In this document: positions 6,456 to 12,815 of the stretch, piece after piece | Numbering within the stretch: position 1 is the stretch's first letter | Layout: each line of letters begins with the position of its first letter | Assembly: GCA_964442745.1 (NCBI GenBank) | Contig: CAYUAI010000106.1 | Coordinates: 1-12,815 of the forward strand | Length of the DNA stretch: 12,815 nt | Source of the DNA: CAYUAI01 sp964442745 | GTDB taxonomy: Bacteria > Pseudomonadota > Gammaproteobacteria > S012-40 | Direction: 5' to 3' | The notes under the pieces: generated by a model | Databases searched by the model: none | Told to the model about the DNA's origin: nothing | What the model saw: the letters and a program-made list of their open reading frames with translations, nothing else | Made by a program: the position numbers and the translations under genes

Positions 6456-6506
6456 AAAATGGGGTTTTTGCGCCCTACCCATTTTCACCTGTGCATAAAG
6501 CGCAGG
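6456..6506. terminator. Two further hairpins in the convergent spacer
   Basis: AAAATGGG (6456-6463) pairs with CCCATTTT (6478-6485), and CCTGTGC (6488-6494) pairs with GCGCAGG (6500-6506) around ATAAA with one wobble pair. On the minus strand these lie 67-117 bases beyond the oppF stop and may end the opp transcript. Confidence 0.35.
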
Positions 6507-6572
6507 ATTCGATGCTTAATTTAAAGAGTGAAGCATGAGGCCTCGGTTAAGCCATGTCGCACCAAATCACGG

Positions 6573-7559
6573 TTACGTTGTCGCTGCATGGCAGGCTACT
6601 TTGACGTGTTGGTCGAGATTTTTTAGCGTAGGGGCTTGATGTTCACATTGGGGTTGGGCGATGGGGCAGCGTGCATAAAAAGCGCAGCCATGTTGTGTTA
6701 TATTTTCCTGTATTGGTGTGATTTTTTCGCTATTGATAAGTCTTAGTCGTTGACGTCCTGCCACTGGCTCTGGAATCGGCACCGAGGCGAGCAGTAATTG
6801 GGTGTAAGGGTGGCGAGGTCGATCATATAATTGTTTGCATGGCGCGTGTTCAACCACTTTGCCTTGGTACATGACCATAACATGGTGGCTAATATGCTTG
6901 ACAATACTTAAATCATGGGCGATAAACAGCAATGAAATATGATGTTTTTTTTGAATGTCCATTAATAAATTAATAATTTGCGCCTGAATGGAGACATCTA
7001 AAGCACTCACCGGCTCATCGCATATAATAAGCTGAGGATGACAGATTAAGGCCCGAGCGATACCAACCCGTTGGCACTGGCCACCTGATAATTCGTGAGG
7101 ATAACGGTTGATTTGATCGGTGGATAAACCCACGGAGATCAGGATTTCCCGCACTTGTTGTAAGATGGCTTGCTTGGTTAAGTGAGGCGAAAAATTATGT
7201 AATGGCTCAGCAACGATTTGCCCAATGCTCAGGCGTGGGTTCAGCGATGCGAGTGGGTCTTGAAAAATCATTTGCAAATGTTGGCGCTCGCGGCGCATTT
7301 GTTTTTTGCTTAGTGTAGTGAGTTCTTTGTTATTAAAAATGACGCGACCACCGGTTGGTGTGAGCAGACCTAAAATAGCACGGGCTAAAGTGGACTTACC
7401 ACAGCCAGATTCACCGACAATGCTGAGTGTTTCGCCGTTGGCAATGGTTAAATCAACCCCATCAACCGCCCGAATGGTTGCTGGGTTAGTAAACAGACCA
7501 TGCTGATGATTTTTAAAATGCACCTGCAGATTATCAACGTGAAGTATATTCTGAGTCAT
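6573..7559 (-). CDS. oppF: Oligopeptide ABC transporter ATP-binding protein OppF
   Basis: This is one of the two cytoplasmic ATPases of the oligopeptide importer. From the ATG at 7559 it has 328 residues: Walker A GESGCGKS (49-56), Q-loop Q100, signature LSGGQCQR (157-164), Walker B LIICDEP (177-183) and H-loop H215. The C-terminal oligo_HPY extension contains four cysteines (C292, C298, C305, C323) in the spacing used for an iron-sulphur cluster in Opp/Dpp ATPases. The LSGGQCQR wording is typical of OppF/DppF rather than OppD. The ATG overlaps the oppD stop as TAATG, the usual sign of coupled translation. A TTG at 7577 would add six residues but has no ribosome binding site. It is the last gene of the operon. 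Confidence 0.92.
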   Translation of the reverse strand: MTQNILHVDNLQVHFKNHQHGLFTNPATIRAVDGVDLTIANGETLSIVGESGCGKSTLARAILGLLTPTGGRVIFNNKELTTLSKKQMRRERQHLQMIFQDPLASLNPRLSIGQIVAEPLHNFSPHLTKQAILQQVREILISVGLSTDQINRYPHELSGGQCQRVGIARALICHPQLIICDEPVSALDVSIQAQIINLLMDIQKKHHISLLFIAHDLSIVKHISHHVMVMYQGKVVEHAPCKQLYDRPRHPYTQLLLASVPIPEPVAGRQRLRLINSEKITPIQENITQHGCAFYARCPIAQPQCEHQAPTLKNLDQHVKVACHAATT

Positions 7560-8515
7560 TATTGAGTTAAATGGCAAGCTGTTTGATGCTCGGTGGTGAT
7601 CGAACGCAAGGTGGGTTTTTCCTCCTGGCAGCGCAGCAAAGCCTGTTCACAACGCCCATGAAAGGGGCAGCCAGCAATGTTTTGATTGGCGGGAGTCGGG
7701 TGGCCAGGAATGGCATATAAAGTCTGCTGTGATTGGTCAAGTCGCGGTACGGATTTTAATAGTCCCTGGGTATACGGGTGCTTGGTCTGATGAAAGACAC
7801 GGGTGACATCACCGTATTCCATCATTTCCCCGCGATACATGACTAATACATGATCGCAAACACCCGCAACTACACCAAGATCATGAGTAATCAGTATAAT
7901 GGTAGTGCCAAGTTTTTGTTTAAGTTCGAGCAACAATTTCATTATTTGTGCTTGTACCGTGACATCCAGCGCGGTGGTGGGTTCATCCGCAATCAGGATG
8001 TCGGGTTCACATAACAAAGCCATGGCAATCATCACCCGTTGTCGCATACCTCCGGAAAACTGGTGAGGGTAAAAATGGATGCGGGTGGCCGCGTCTGGTA
8101 TATGAACTGTCTCAAGCATATCAATGGCGAGTGCCAATGCCGCTTTGTATTTCATGCCACGGTGTACTTGCAGTACTTCGGTCATCTGAATGGAAATACG
8201 TAAATAAGGATTAATCGAGGTCATGGGATCTTGAAAAATTATGGCGATTTGATTGCCACGGATCTGGTTAAGTCGCCTGCTGGATAACTCTAAGAGTTGT
8301 TGATCCTTGAATACGACTTGGCCTTGGGTTTGGGCATTTTTCGCCAATAAGCCCAAGATGCTCAAAACGGCTTGCGATTTACCGGAACCGGATTCACCGA
8401 CAATACCTAAAATGTCACCCGATTTAACTGAAAAATTTAAATGGTTAACTGCTTTGATACGGCCATCCGGCGTATCAAATGTCACTTGTAAATCTTTTAC
8501 CTGTAATATTTCCAT
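7559..8515 (-). CDS. oppD: Oligopeptide ABC transporter ATP-binding protein OppD
   Basis: This is the second ATPase subunit, 318 residues; it forms a heterodimer with OppF that powers peptide import through OppBC. Visible motifs: Walker A GESGSGKS (40-47), Q-loop Q95, signature FSGGMRQR (153-160), Walker B ILIADEP (173-179) and H-loop H211. The C-terminal extension has cysteines C283, C289, C296 and C314, the OppD/DppD iron-sulphur pattern. FSGGMRQR distinguishes OppD/DppD from the OppF signature. The ATG at 8515 lies 14 bases after the oppC stop, and the stop codon overlaps the oppF start. It is slightly shorter than E. coli OppD (337 residues), with no motif lost. Confidence 0.93.
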   Translation of the reverse strand: MEILQVKDLQVTFDTPDGRIKAVNHLNFSVKSGDILGIVGESGSGKSQAVLSILGLLAKNAQTQGQVVFKDQQLLELSSRRLNQIRGNQIAIIFQDPMTSINPYLRISIQMTEVLQVHRGMKYKAALALAIDMLETVHIPDAATRIHFYPHQFSGGMRQRVMIAMALLCEPDILIADEPTTALDVTVQAQIMKLLLELKQKLGTTIILITHDLGVVAGVCDHVLVMYRGEMMEYGDVTRVFHQTKHPYTQGLLKSVPRLDQSQQTLYAIPGHPTPANQNIAGCPFHGRCEQALLRCQEEKPTLRSITTEHQTACHLTQ

Positions 8516-8529
8516 GTTTTACAAATCAG

Positions 8530-9417
8530 TTACCGATCCTTCGGATCAATGGCATCGCGCAATCCATCCCCAATAAAGTTAAAACAAAATAATGTCAATG
8601 CCAAAAAGCTTGCCGGAAATATCAGCATCCATACGGCCGTTTCCATTTCTTGAGCCCCTTCGTTGACCAGTGCGCCCCAACTGGTATTCGGCTCTTGTAT
8701 ACCCAGTCCTAAAAAGCTTAAAAATGATTCGACTAAAATTACCTGCGGAATGGTCAGTGTGACATACACGGCGACAATACCTAATAAATTGGGAAGAATG
8801 TGACGCCGAATAATCTTAAAGGGACCACTGCCGCAAGCTTCGGCGGCTTCGATGAACTCTTTATTCTTTAAACTGATGGTTTGGCCGCGGACGATGCGTG
8901 CCATATCTAACCAGTTGATCGCGCCAATGGCGATAAAAATCAACAAAATATTTCGGCCAAAAAATACCATTAGCAAAATCACAAAAAACATGAATGGCAT
9001 GGCATATAAAATATCCACGACACGCATCATTAATGCATCGACCCGTCCTCCCAAGTAACCGGCAATGGCCCCGTAACTAATGCCAATCACTAAGCTCACT
9101 AAGGTGGCCACGACACCGATTAGCAGTGAAATGCGTCCACCATGCATGGTGCGGACAAATAAATCACGACCCAATGCATCGGTCCCAAAATAGTGTTGGC
9201 TGTCCCAATCAGGCGCCATCGACATCATTTCCCAATCGGTATCATCGTAGGCATAAGGGCTGAATAATGGGGCGATAATGACTAACAAGCTAATGGTTAA
9301 CAGCAAGATGGCACTGAACAATGCCGCTTTGTTATGGATGAGTCGTTGTCGCGCCTCTTGCCATAAACTACGGCCCTTGATTGGAGATGTGGTGTCGGTG
9401 CTTTTTAATCGCAACAT
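8530..9417 (-). CDS. oppC: Oligopeptide ABC transporter permease OppC
   Basis: This inner-membrane permease has 295 residues (E. coli OppC has 302). A cytoplasmic N-terminus with SLWQEARQRL leads to the first membrane helix at about residues 33-52. The periplasmic loop contains FGTDALGRDLFVR, a hallmark of OppC/DppC-type permeases. Further helices lie at about 93-120, 133-158, 205-235 and 262-284. The cytoplasmic EAA loop (EFIEAAEACGSGP...RHILPN) contacts the ATPases. The ATG at 9417 has AAGG about five bases upstream and lies seven bases after the oppB stop. Together with OppB it forms the channel for peptides delivered by OppA. Confidence 0.93.
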   Translation of the reverse strand: MLRLKSTDTTSPIKGRSLWQEARQRLIHNKAALFSAILLLTISLLVIIAPLFSPYAYDDTDWEMMSMAPDWDSQHYFGTDALGRDLFVRTMHGGRISLLIGVVATLVSLVIGISYGAIAGYLGGRVDALMMRVVDILYAMPFMFFVILLMVFFGRNILLIFIAIGAINWLDMARIVRGQTISLKNKEFIEAAEACGSGPFKIIRRHILPNLLGIVAVYVTLTIPQVILVESFLSFLGLGIQEPNTSWGALVNEGAQEMETAVWMLIFPASFLALTLFCFNFIGDGLRDAIDPKDR

Positions 9418-9424
9418 ACGGACC

Positions 9425-10345
9425 TTAATAACGAATCTTTGGATCTAACCAAGCATATAACAGATCGACAATAAAATTAAACAGGATAATTAATAAACCA
9501 TAAAAAATAACCACGCCCATCACCAAGGTGTAATCCCGGTTGAGCGCACCTAACACAAAAAATCGCCCCAAACCCGGTATACTAAAAATTTTTTCGATGA
9601 CCACCGAACCGGTGATAACACCGGCGGTTGCCGGTCCCAGATAGGAGACGATAGGTAACAATGTGGGTTTCAAGGCGTGTCTCATGAGAATGAGTCGCAT
9701 CGGCAGACCTTTGGCAAAGGCCGTACGAATATAGTGACTATGCATCACTTCAATCAGGCTAGCGCGGGTTAAACGGGCGATATAAGCAATTTGAGGTAAC
9801 GCCAGGCACAGCACGGGCAAAATGATAGTACTCGGTTGATGGCTGTCCCAGCCACCGGCAGGTAGCCAATCCAAGTGGACGGCAAATAATAGTAACAGTA
9901 ACGGTGCAATCACAAAATTGGGGATAGATACACCCGTCATGGAAAATGACATGACCAGATGATCCACGGCGGAATTTTGTTTCAGAGCGGCGAGAGCCCC
10001 TAGGCTAAGACCCGCCAGTAGTGCCAATACCATGGCGCTGAGGCCCAATTGCAATGATACTGGAAAACCTGTTTGAATCAACTCATTAACGCTGTAATCC
10101 TGATAATGAAACGAGGGTCCAAAATCCCCCTGTAATAATTGCCAAAGAAAACGAAAATATTGTTGCAGTAAGGATTCGTCGAGGTGGTATTTTTTATCGA
10201 GATTGGCCTGAATTTCTTCAGGTAAAGTTTTGTCCGTGTCAAACGGACCACCGGGCGCTAAACGAATCAGAAAAAAAGCCAACGTAATGATAACCAACAA
10301 CGTTGGTATCATACCTAATAAACGTTTGATGATATAACGCAGCAT
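9425..10345 (-). CDS. oppB: Oligopeptide ABC transporter permease OppB
   Basis: This inner-membrane permease has 306 residues, the same length as E. coli OppB. The N-terminus MLRYIIKRLLGMIPTLLVI is the standard first helix of OppB/DppB proteins, followed by RLAPGGPFD and a periplasmic loop that includes LLQGDFGPSF. About five more helices follow. The EAA loop reads YIRTAFAKGL with RHALKPTLLPI after it. The protein ends in YAWLDPKIRY, the typical C-terminus. The ATG at 10345 is five bases after the oppA stop. Shine-Dalgarno sequence is weak, so translation may depend on coupling to oppA. Confidence 0.93.
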   Translation of the reverse strand: MLRYIIKRLLGMIPTLLVIITLAFFLIRLAPGGPFDTDKTLPEEIQANLDKKYHLDESLLQQYFRFLWQLLQGDFGPSFHYQDYSVNELIQTGFPVSLQLGLSAMVLALLAGLSLGALAALKQNSAVDHLVMSFSMTGVSIPNFVIAPLLLLLFAVHLDWLPAGGWDSHQPSTIILPVLCLALPQIAYIARLTRASLIEVMHSHYIRTAFAKGLPMRLILMRHALKPTLLPIVSYLGPATAGVITGSVVIEKIFSIPGLGRFFVLGALNRDYTLVMGVVIFYGLLIILFNFIVDLLYAWLDPKIRY

Positions 10346-10350
10346 GGGTG

Positions 10351-11958
10351 CTACTTAGCTAGATACATATTTTTTGTATAATGATGATCCATGATGTTCG
10401 CTTGATAACCACGGACATAAGGTTTCACTAAGCGTTTGGTGACATAGAAATAAATGGGCATGATGGGATAATCAGCTAACATGATTTGTTCGGCTTGGGC
10501 TAACAACTGGCGGCGTTTTTCTTGGTCTTGTTCAATCGCTGATTGCTTTAACAAGGCATCATAGTGAGCGTTATTATAACCCGTGTCATTGATACCGTGT
10601 TGTGAATACAGTAATTCAGCAAAACTAAACGCATCATTATAATCAGCAATCCAACCGGAACGAAATGCCTCGGTATTTTTTTGCTTGCGGTTAGCTAAAA
10701 AGACTTTCCATTCTTCATTGAGTAATTTGACTTTCACCCCCAAGGTTTTTTTCCACATGGAACTGATGGCTAAGGCGATTTTTTTATGGTTCTCGCTGGT
10801 ATTGTAACGCACTTCAATCACCAATGGATTGGCTTTACTGTAACCCGCTTGTTGATACAGTTTTTGTGCTTTAGCTAGCCGGTCCGCTTTATTCATATCG
10901 CGCCAAGCAAAGCTTTGCGCTTGATAATTTGAGATGCCTGGTGGTACCCAACCATAAGCCGGTATTTCGCCGCTGCCGGTAATTTTTTCGGCAATAATTT
11001 TTCGATCAATGGCCATGGTTAAGGCTTGGCGAAGCTTTATATTATCTTTAAACGGGGTTTTTGTTAAATTAAACCCATAATAATAAGTGCCAAGATAAGG
11101 AGCCACATGAAGATCGTTGGCAAGATTCTTTTTTATCCATTTGTATTGATTGAGTGGTATTTCATGCGTGAAATCAATTTCCCCGGCGCGGTACCGTTTT
11201 AGTTCGGTGGATTGATCTTCGATGGGATAATAATAAACCGTATCAATGCGGGTATGGCTATTATCCCAATATTGTGGATTGCGCTTGAGAATAATGTGGG
11301 ATTGCACCACCCATTCCGTTAATCGGTAAGCGCCGTTGCTCATCAAACGGTTCGCTCTGGCGAATTTATTGCCATATTTTTTAACGGTCGCCGCGTGTAA
11401 TGGATAGGTAGTCGAATGGGTTAATAAGCCAAGAAAGTAGGGGGTAGGTCCTTGTAATTTGACTTCTAATGTGTGGTCGTCCAGTGCCTTAACCGCTAAT
11501 GCCGTTGGCTCTTTTTTGCCTTGAATAATGGCGTTGGCATGTAAAATCGGTGCCAAAATTTGCGCATAGACCGAGCCGGTTTGTGGCGTGACGATGCGTT
11601 GCCAACTATACACAAAATCGTGGGCGGTGACTGGTTCTCCGTTTGACCATTTGGCTTGCTCTCGCAGGTAAAAGATATAACGAGTTCCGCGTTCGTCAAT
11701 TTCCCAATGCTTAGCCACGCCGGGTATTAATTCACCGTTGGGAGCTTCAGATATCAGCCCTTCAAACAGATCACGCAAAATATTGGACGCTGGCACCCCG
11801 AGCGATTGATGAGGGTTCAAGCTTTGAGGTTCCGGGCCATTGCCTTTGCGTAAAATCTGCTCGGTGGCAGAGGCGTTAAATACCGCACATACCCATAACA
11901 GGGTCACCCGTGGTAGAATCAATATTGTGAATTTTTGTGGCACTAACGATATTTTCAT
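10351..11958 (-). CDS. oppA: Periplasmic oligopeptide-binding protein OppA
   Basis: This 535-residue extracytoplasmic binding protein (SBP_bac_5 family, cluster C) captures peptides and hands them to OppBC. A signal peptide covers residues 1-31, with cleavage likely after NASA. It is not a lipoprotein, as no lipobox Cys is present at the cut. Motifs matching E. coli OppA include SLNPHQSLGVPASNI, RDLFEGL, AKWSNGEPVTAHDFVYSWQR, NGAYRL, YYYPI, RYRAGEIDF, TYYYGFN, PAYGWVPPG, WKKTLGVKVKL, GWIADYND and a C-terminal YTKNMYL. The similarity is close enough to prefer OppA over DppA or NikA; a murein-tripeptide MppA-like role cannot be excluded. It is the first gene of the operon, with no strong Shine-Dalgarno sequence before the ATG at 11958. 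Confidence 0.93.
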   Translation of the reverse strand: MKISLVPQKFTILILPRVTLLWVCAVFNASATEQILRKGNGPEPQSLNPHQSLGVPASNILRDLFEGLISEAPNGELIPGVAKHWEIDERGTRYIFYLREQAKWSNGEPVTAHDFVYSWQRIVTPQTGSVYAQILAPILHANAIIQGKKEPTALAVKALDDHTLEVKLQGPTPYFLGLLTHSTTYPLHAATVKKYGNKFARANRLMSNGAYRLTEWVVQSHIILKRNPQYWDNSHTRIDTVYYYPIEDQSTELKRYRAGEIDFTHEIPLNQYKWIKKNLANDLHVAPYLGTYYYGFNLTKTPFKDNIKLRQALTMAIDRKIIAEKITGSGEIPAYGWVPPGISNYQAQSFAWRDMNKADRLAKAQKLYQQAGYSKANPLVIEVRYNTSENHKKIALAISSMWKKTLGVKVKLLNEEWKVFLANRKQKNTEAFRSGWIADYNDAFSFAELLYSQHGINDTGYNNAHYDALLKQSAIEQDQEKRRQLLAQAEQIMLADYPIMPIYFYVTKRLVKPYVRGYQANIMDHHYTKNMYLAK

Positions 11959-11995
11959 TGACGATTTTTTTAAGTCATAAATTAGATATCTCGAA

Positions 11996-12024
11996 AGTAT
12001 AAGGCGATAAATGGCAGATGGAAA
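11996..12024 (-). promoter_or_regulatory. Likely sigma-70 promoter of the opp operon
   Basis: On the minus strand, TTTCCA (12019-12024, four of six to the -35 consensus) is followed after 17 bases by TATACT (11996-12001, five of six to the -10 consensus). Transcription would begin near 11989, leaving a leader of about 30 bases before oppA. Confidence 0.5.
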
Positions 12025-12069
12025 GCGGAGTTACCTGATTGTCTTTGTTTGAGGGATAAGTTTAGTCGT

Positions 12070-12315
12070 TTAATGCGAATTAAGCGCTGACACGTAAGTG
12101 ATTCCAGAAAAACATGGCCGCCGCGAGTCGTCCGATATCAGTCCTTGATAAGAGCGAATCTTGCTCGCACACTCGATGCCGGTTTTTTCTTCAATCCCAC
12201 GAAACAACGCTTCAATGGGCTGGAGAATTTGTGACGCGGTCGCAGATAACCACGGATCAGCGGCGTCTAAACACCCATGATAAATGAGGCGTTCTATGTA
12301 AAAAACGAATAGCAT
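12070..12315 (-). CDS. Doubtful 81-residue ORF, unrecognised
   Basis: The frame starts at an ATG (12315) without a ribosome binding site and ends at 12070. Part of the product looks protein-like, with an amphipathic stretch ILQPIEALFRGIEEKTG (about residues 30-46), while the ends are low in typical coding features. It lies directly upstream of the opp promoter, on the same strand. It may be a fragment of a decayed gene. An alternative frame near its end reads MFFWNHLRVSA before a stop, which could mean a frameshift. I do not recognise the family. Confidence 0.22.
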   Translation of the reverse strand: MLFVFYIERLIYHGCLDAADPWLSATASQILQPIEALFRGIEEKTGIECASKIRSYQGLISDDSRRPCFSGITYVSALNSH

Positions 12316-12400
12316 GGGTGCAATTTTTTATCGAAAGCAGTTTGAGAGGCTCATTGTATTGGTGGATAGTTCATCACTTCACTCGTGGCGGGCGCTCCTT

Positions 12401-12416
12401 CCGGCCGAAAGGCCGG
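12401..12416. terminator. GC-rich hairpin with GAAA tetraloop
   Basis: CCGGCC (12401-12406), loop GAAA, GGCCGG (12411-12416): a very stable stem with a GNRA loop. No U-run follows on either strand, so it is either a terminator relic or a structured repeat. The surrounding 12316-12538 stretch has no gene I can support. Confidence 0.35.
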
Positions 12417-12500
12417 GGTCTAAAGCCAGCCAGGAAAATTGATTAATTTTGATGAGGCGCGGGCTATTATTGTTTTTTTGCTCATGGTATGCTGCCTCAA

Positions 12501-12529
12501 ATTCAGACATTAAATTTTATTGTCTGAAT
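12501..12529. terminator. Nine-base-pair inverted repeat downstream of the protease fragment
   Basis: ATTCAGACA (12501-12509) and TGTCTGAAT (12521-12529) are perfectly complementary with an 11-base AT-rich loop. It begins about ten bases beyond the stop of the aspartic protease frame on the minus strand. It may be that gene's terminator or an operator; no U-run follows the stem. Confidence 0.3.
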
Positions 12530-12538
12530 AAGCCATCT

Positions 12539-12769
12539 TTATGAAATACTCAAATATTTTAGATTGATAATGGCTTCGGCCTGACGAAAAAAATCCATAC
12601 CTAGCACTCCATTGATCATGAAGCCATAATTCATCGCGCCCAATTCAATTTCAAAATTATCCACCGACAGATGTTCAACCGATAAAGCGCTCACTTGTTT
12701 GGTGAATACAAACTCAGTCCCTCCTATGCCTCTTAATTGTCGTATTCGGTCATTAGGTTCATAGGTACC
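12539..12769 (-). pseudogene. C-terminal part of a retropepsin-like aspartic protease
   Basis: A 76-codon minus-strand frame with a TAA stop at 12539-12541 reads RQLRGIGGTEFVFTKQ, LSVDNFEIELGAMNYGF, then INGVLGMDFFRQAEAIINL. This matches the second half of clan AA (gag-like, retropepsin) bacterial aspartic proteases: a GxGG flap, a G-A-M-x-Y-G-F segment and the ILGMDFL motif that packs the active site. The catalytic D-T-G/D-S-G motif should lie further upstream, but the frame is closed by TAG at 12770-12772 and no start codon precedes the flap. The gene is therefore frameshifted or truncated, unless the reading resumes in another frame beyond the window. No promoter is visible. Confidence 0.6.
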
Positions 12770-12815
12770 CTAATTCGTCCTTAATTTTATACACTACATT
12801 ACATCTTCAGTAAAT

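Noticed and set aside
7306..9058. Plus-strand ORFs antisense to oppF, oppD and oppC
   Set aside because: They are mirror frames of strongly coding minus-strand genes and show no family features.
10341..12321. The 11-mer AGCATGGGTGC occurs both at the oppB start (10341-10351) and at the start of the doubtful ORF (12311-12321)
   Set aside because: A shared 11-mer is expected by chance in a window of this size, and the flanks differ.

Overview
The window looks like chromosomal DNA of a Gammaproteobacterium. The five opp genes follow the enterobacterial oppABCDF order, and the OppA protein aligns by eye with E. coli OppA over most of its length. Gene borders, signal peptides, lipoboxes and AT-rich spacers fit the same group. 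I cannot fix the order; Thiotrichales-like or Legionellales-like bacteria are both possible, and this is inference only.

Layout: 1-352 holds the start of a very small lipoprotein gene on the minus strand. 353-880 (minus) is a small outer-membrane beta-barrel protein. 1252-2502 (plus) is a patatin-like phospholipase with a lipoprotein signal. It converges, with a 7-bp gap, on a two-component pair (3805-4551 response regulator, 2510-3805 histidine kinase, both minus, joined by a TAATG overlap). That pair is noticeably AT-rich and resembles systems common in Campylobacterota.

4558-5866 has no intact gene and is a graveyard. It holds the 3' half of a DUF4143-type AAA ATPase gene on the minus strand, split by a 248-bp MITE-like element with terminal inverted repeats, an 8-bp target duplication and two internal REP-like hairpins. 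Removing the element restores the reading frame. Next to it are five degenerate repeats spaced exactly 22 bp apart, which look like one end of an IS21-family element, and a fragment that may derive from an AbiEii-type toxin.

5867-6355 (plus) is a secreted GlcG/HbpS-like (DUF336) protein. It converges on the opp operon across a spacer with three hairpins. 6573-11958 (minus) is a complete oligopeptide ABC importer: periplasmic binding protein OppA, permeases OppB and OppC, ATPases OppD and OppF, transcribed from a likely sigma-70 promoter just upstream of oppA. 11959-12815 contains one doubtful ORF, two hairpins and, at the right edge, the C-terminal part of a retropepsin-like aspartic protease without its catalytic end.

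Functionally, the opp operon supplies peptide uptake. The other intact genes are separate units: envelope protein, surface or periplasmic lipase, sensory pair and periplasmic DUF336 protein. I see no clear new multi-gene system. The strongest unusual observation is the layered mobile-element damage between 4670 and 5810.
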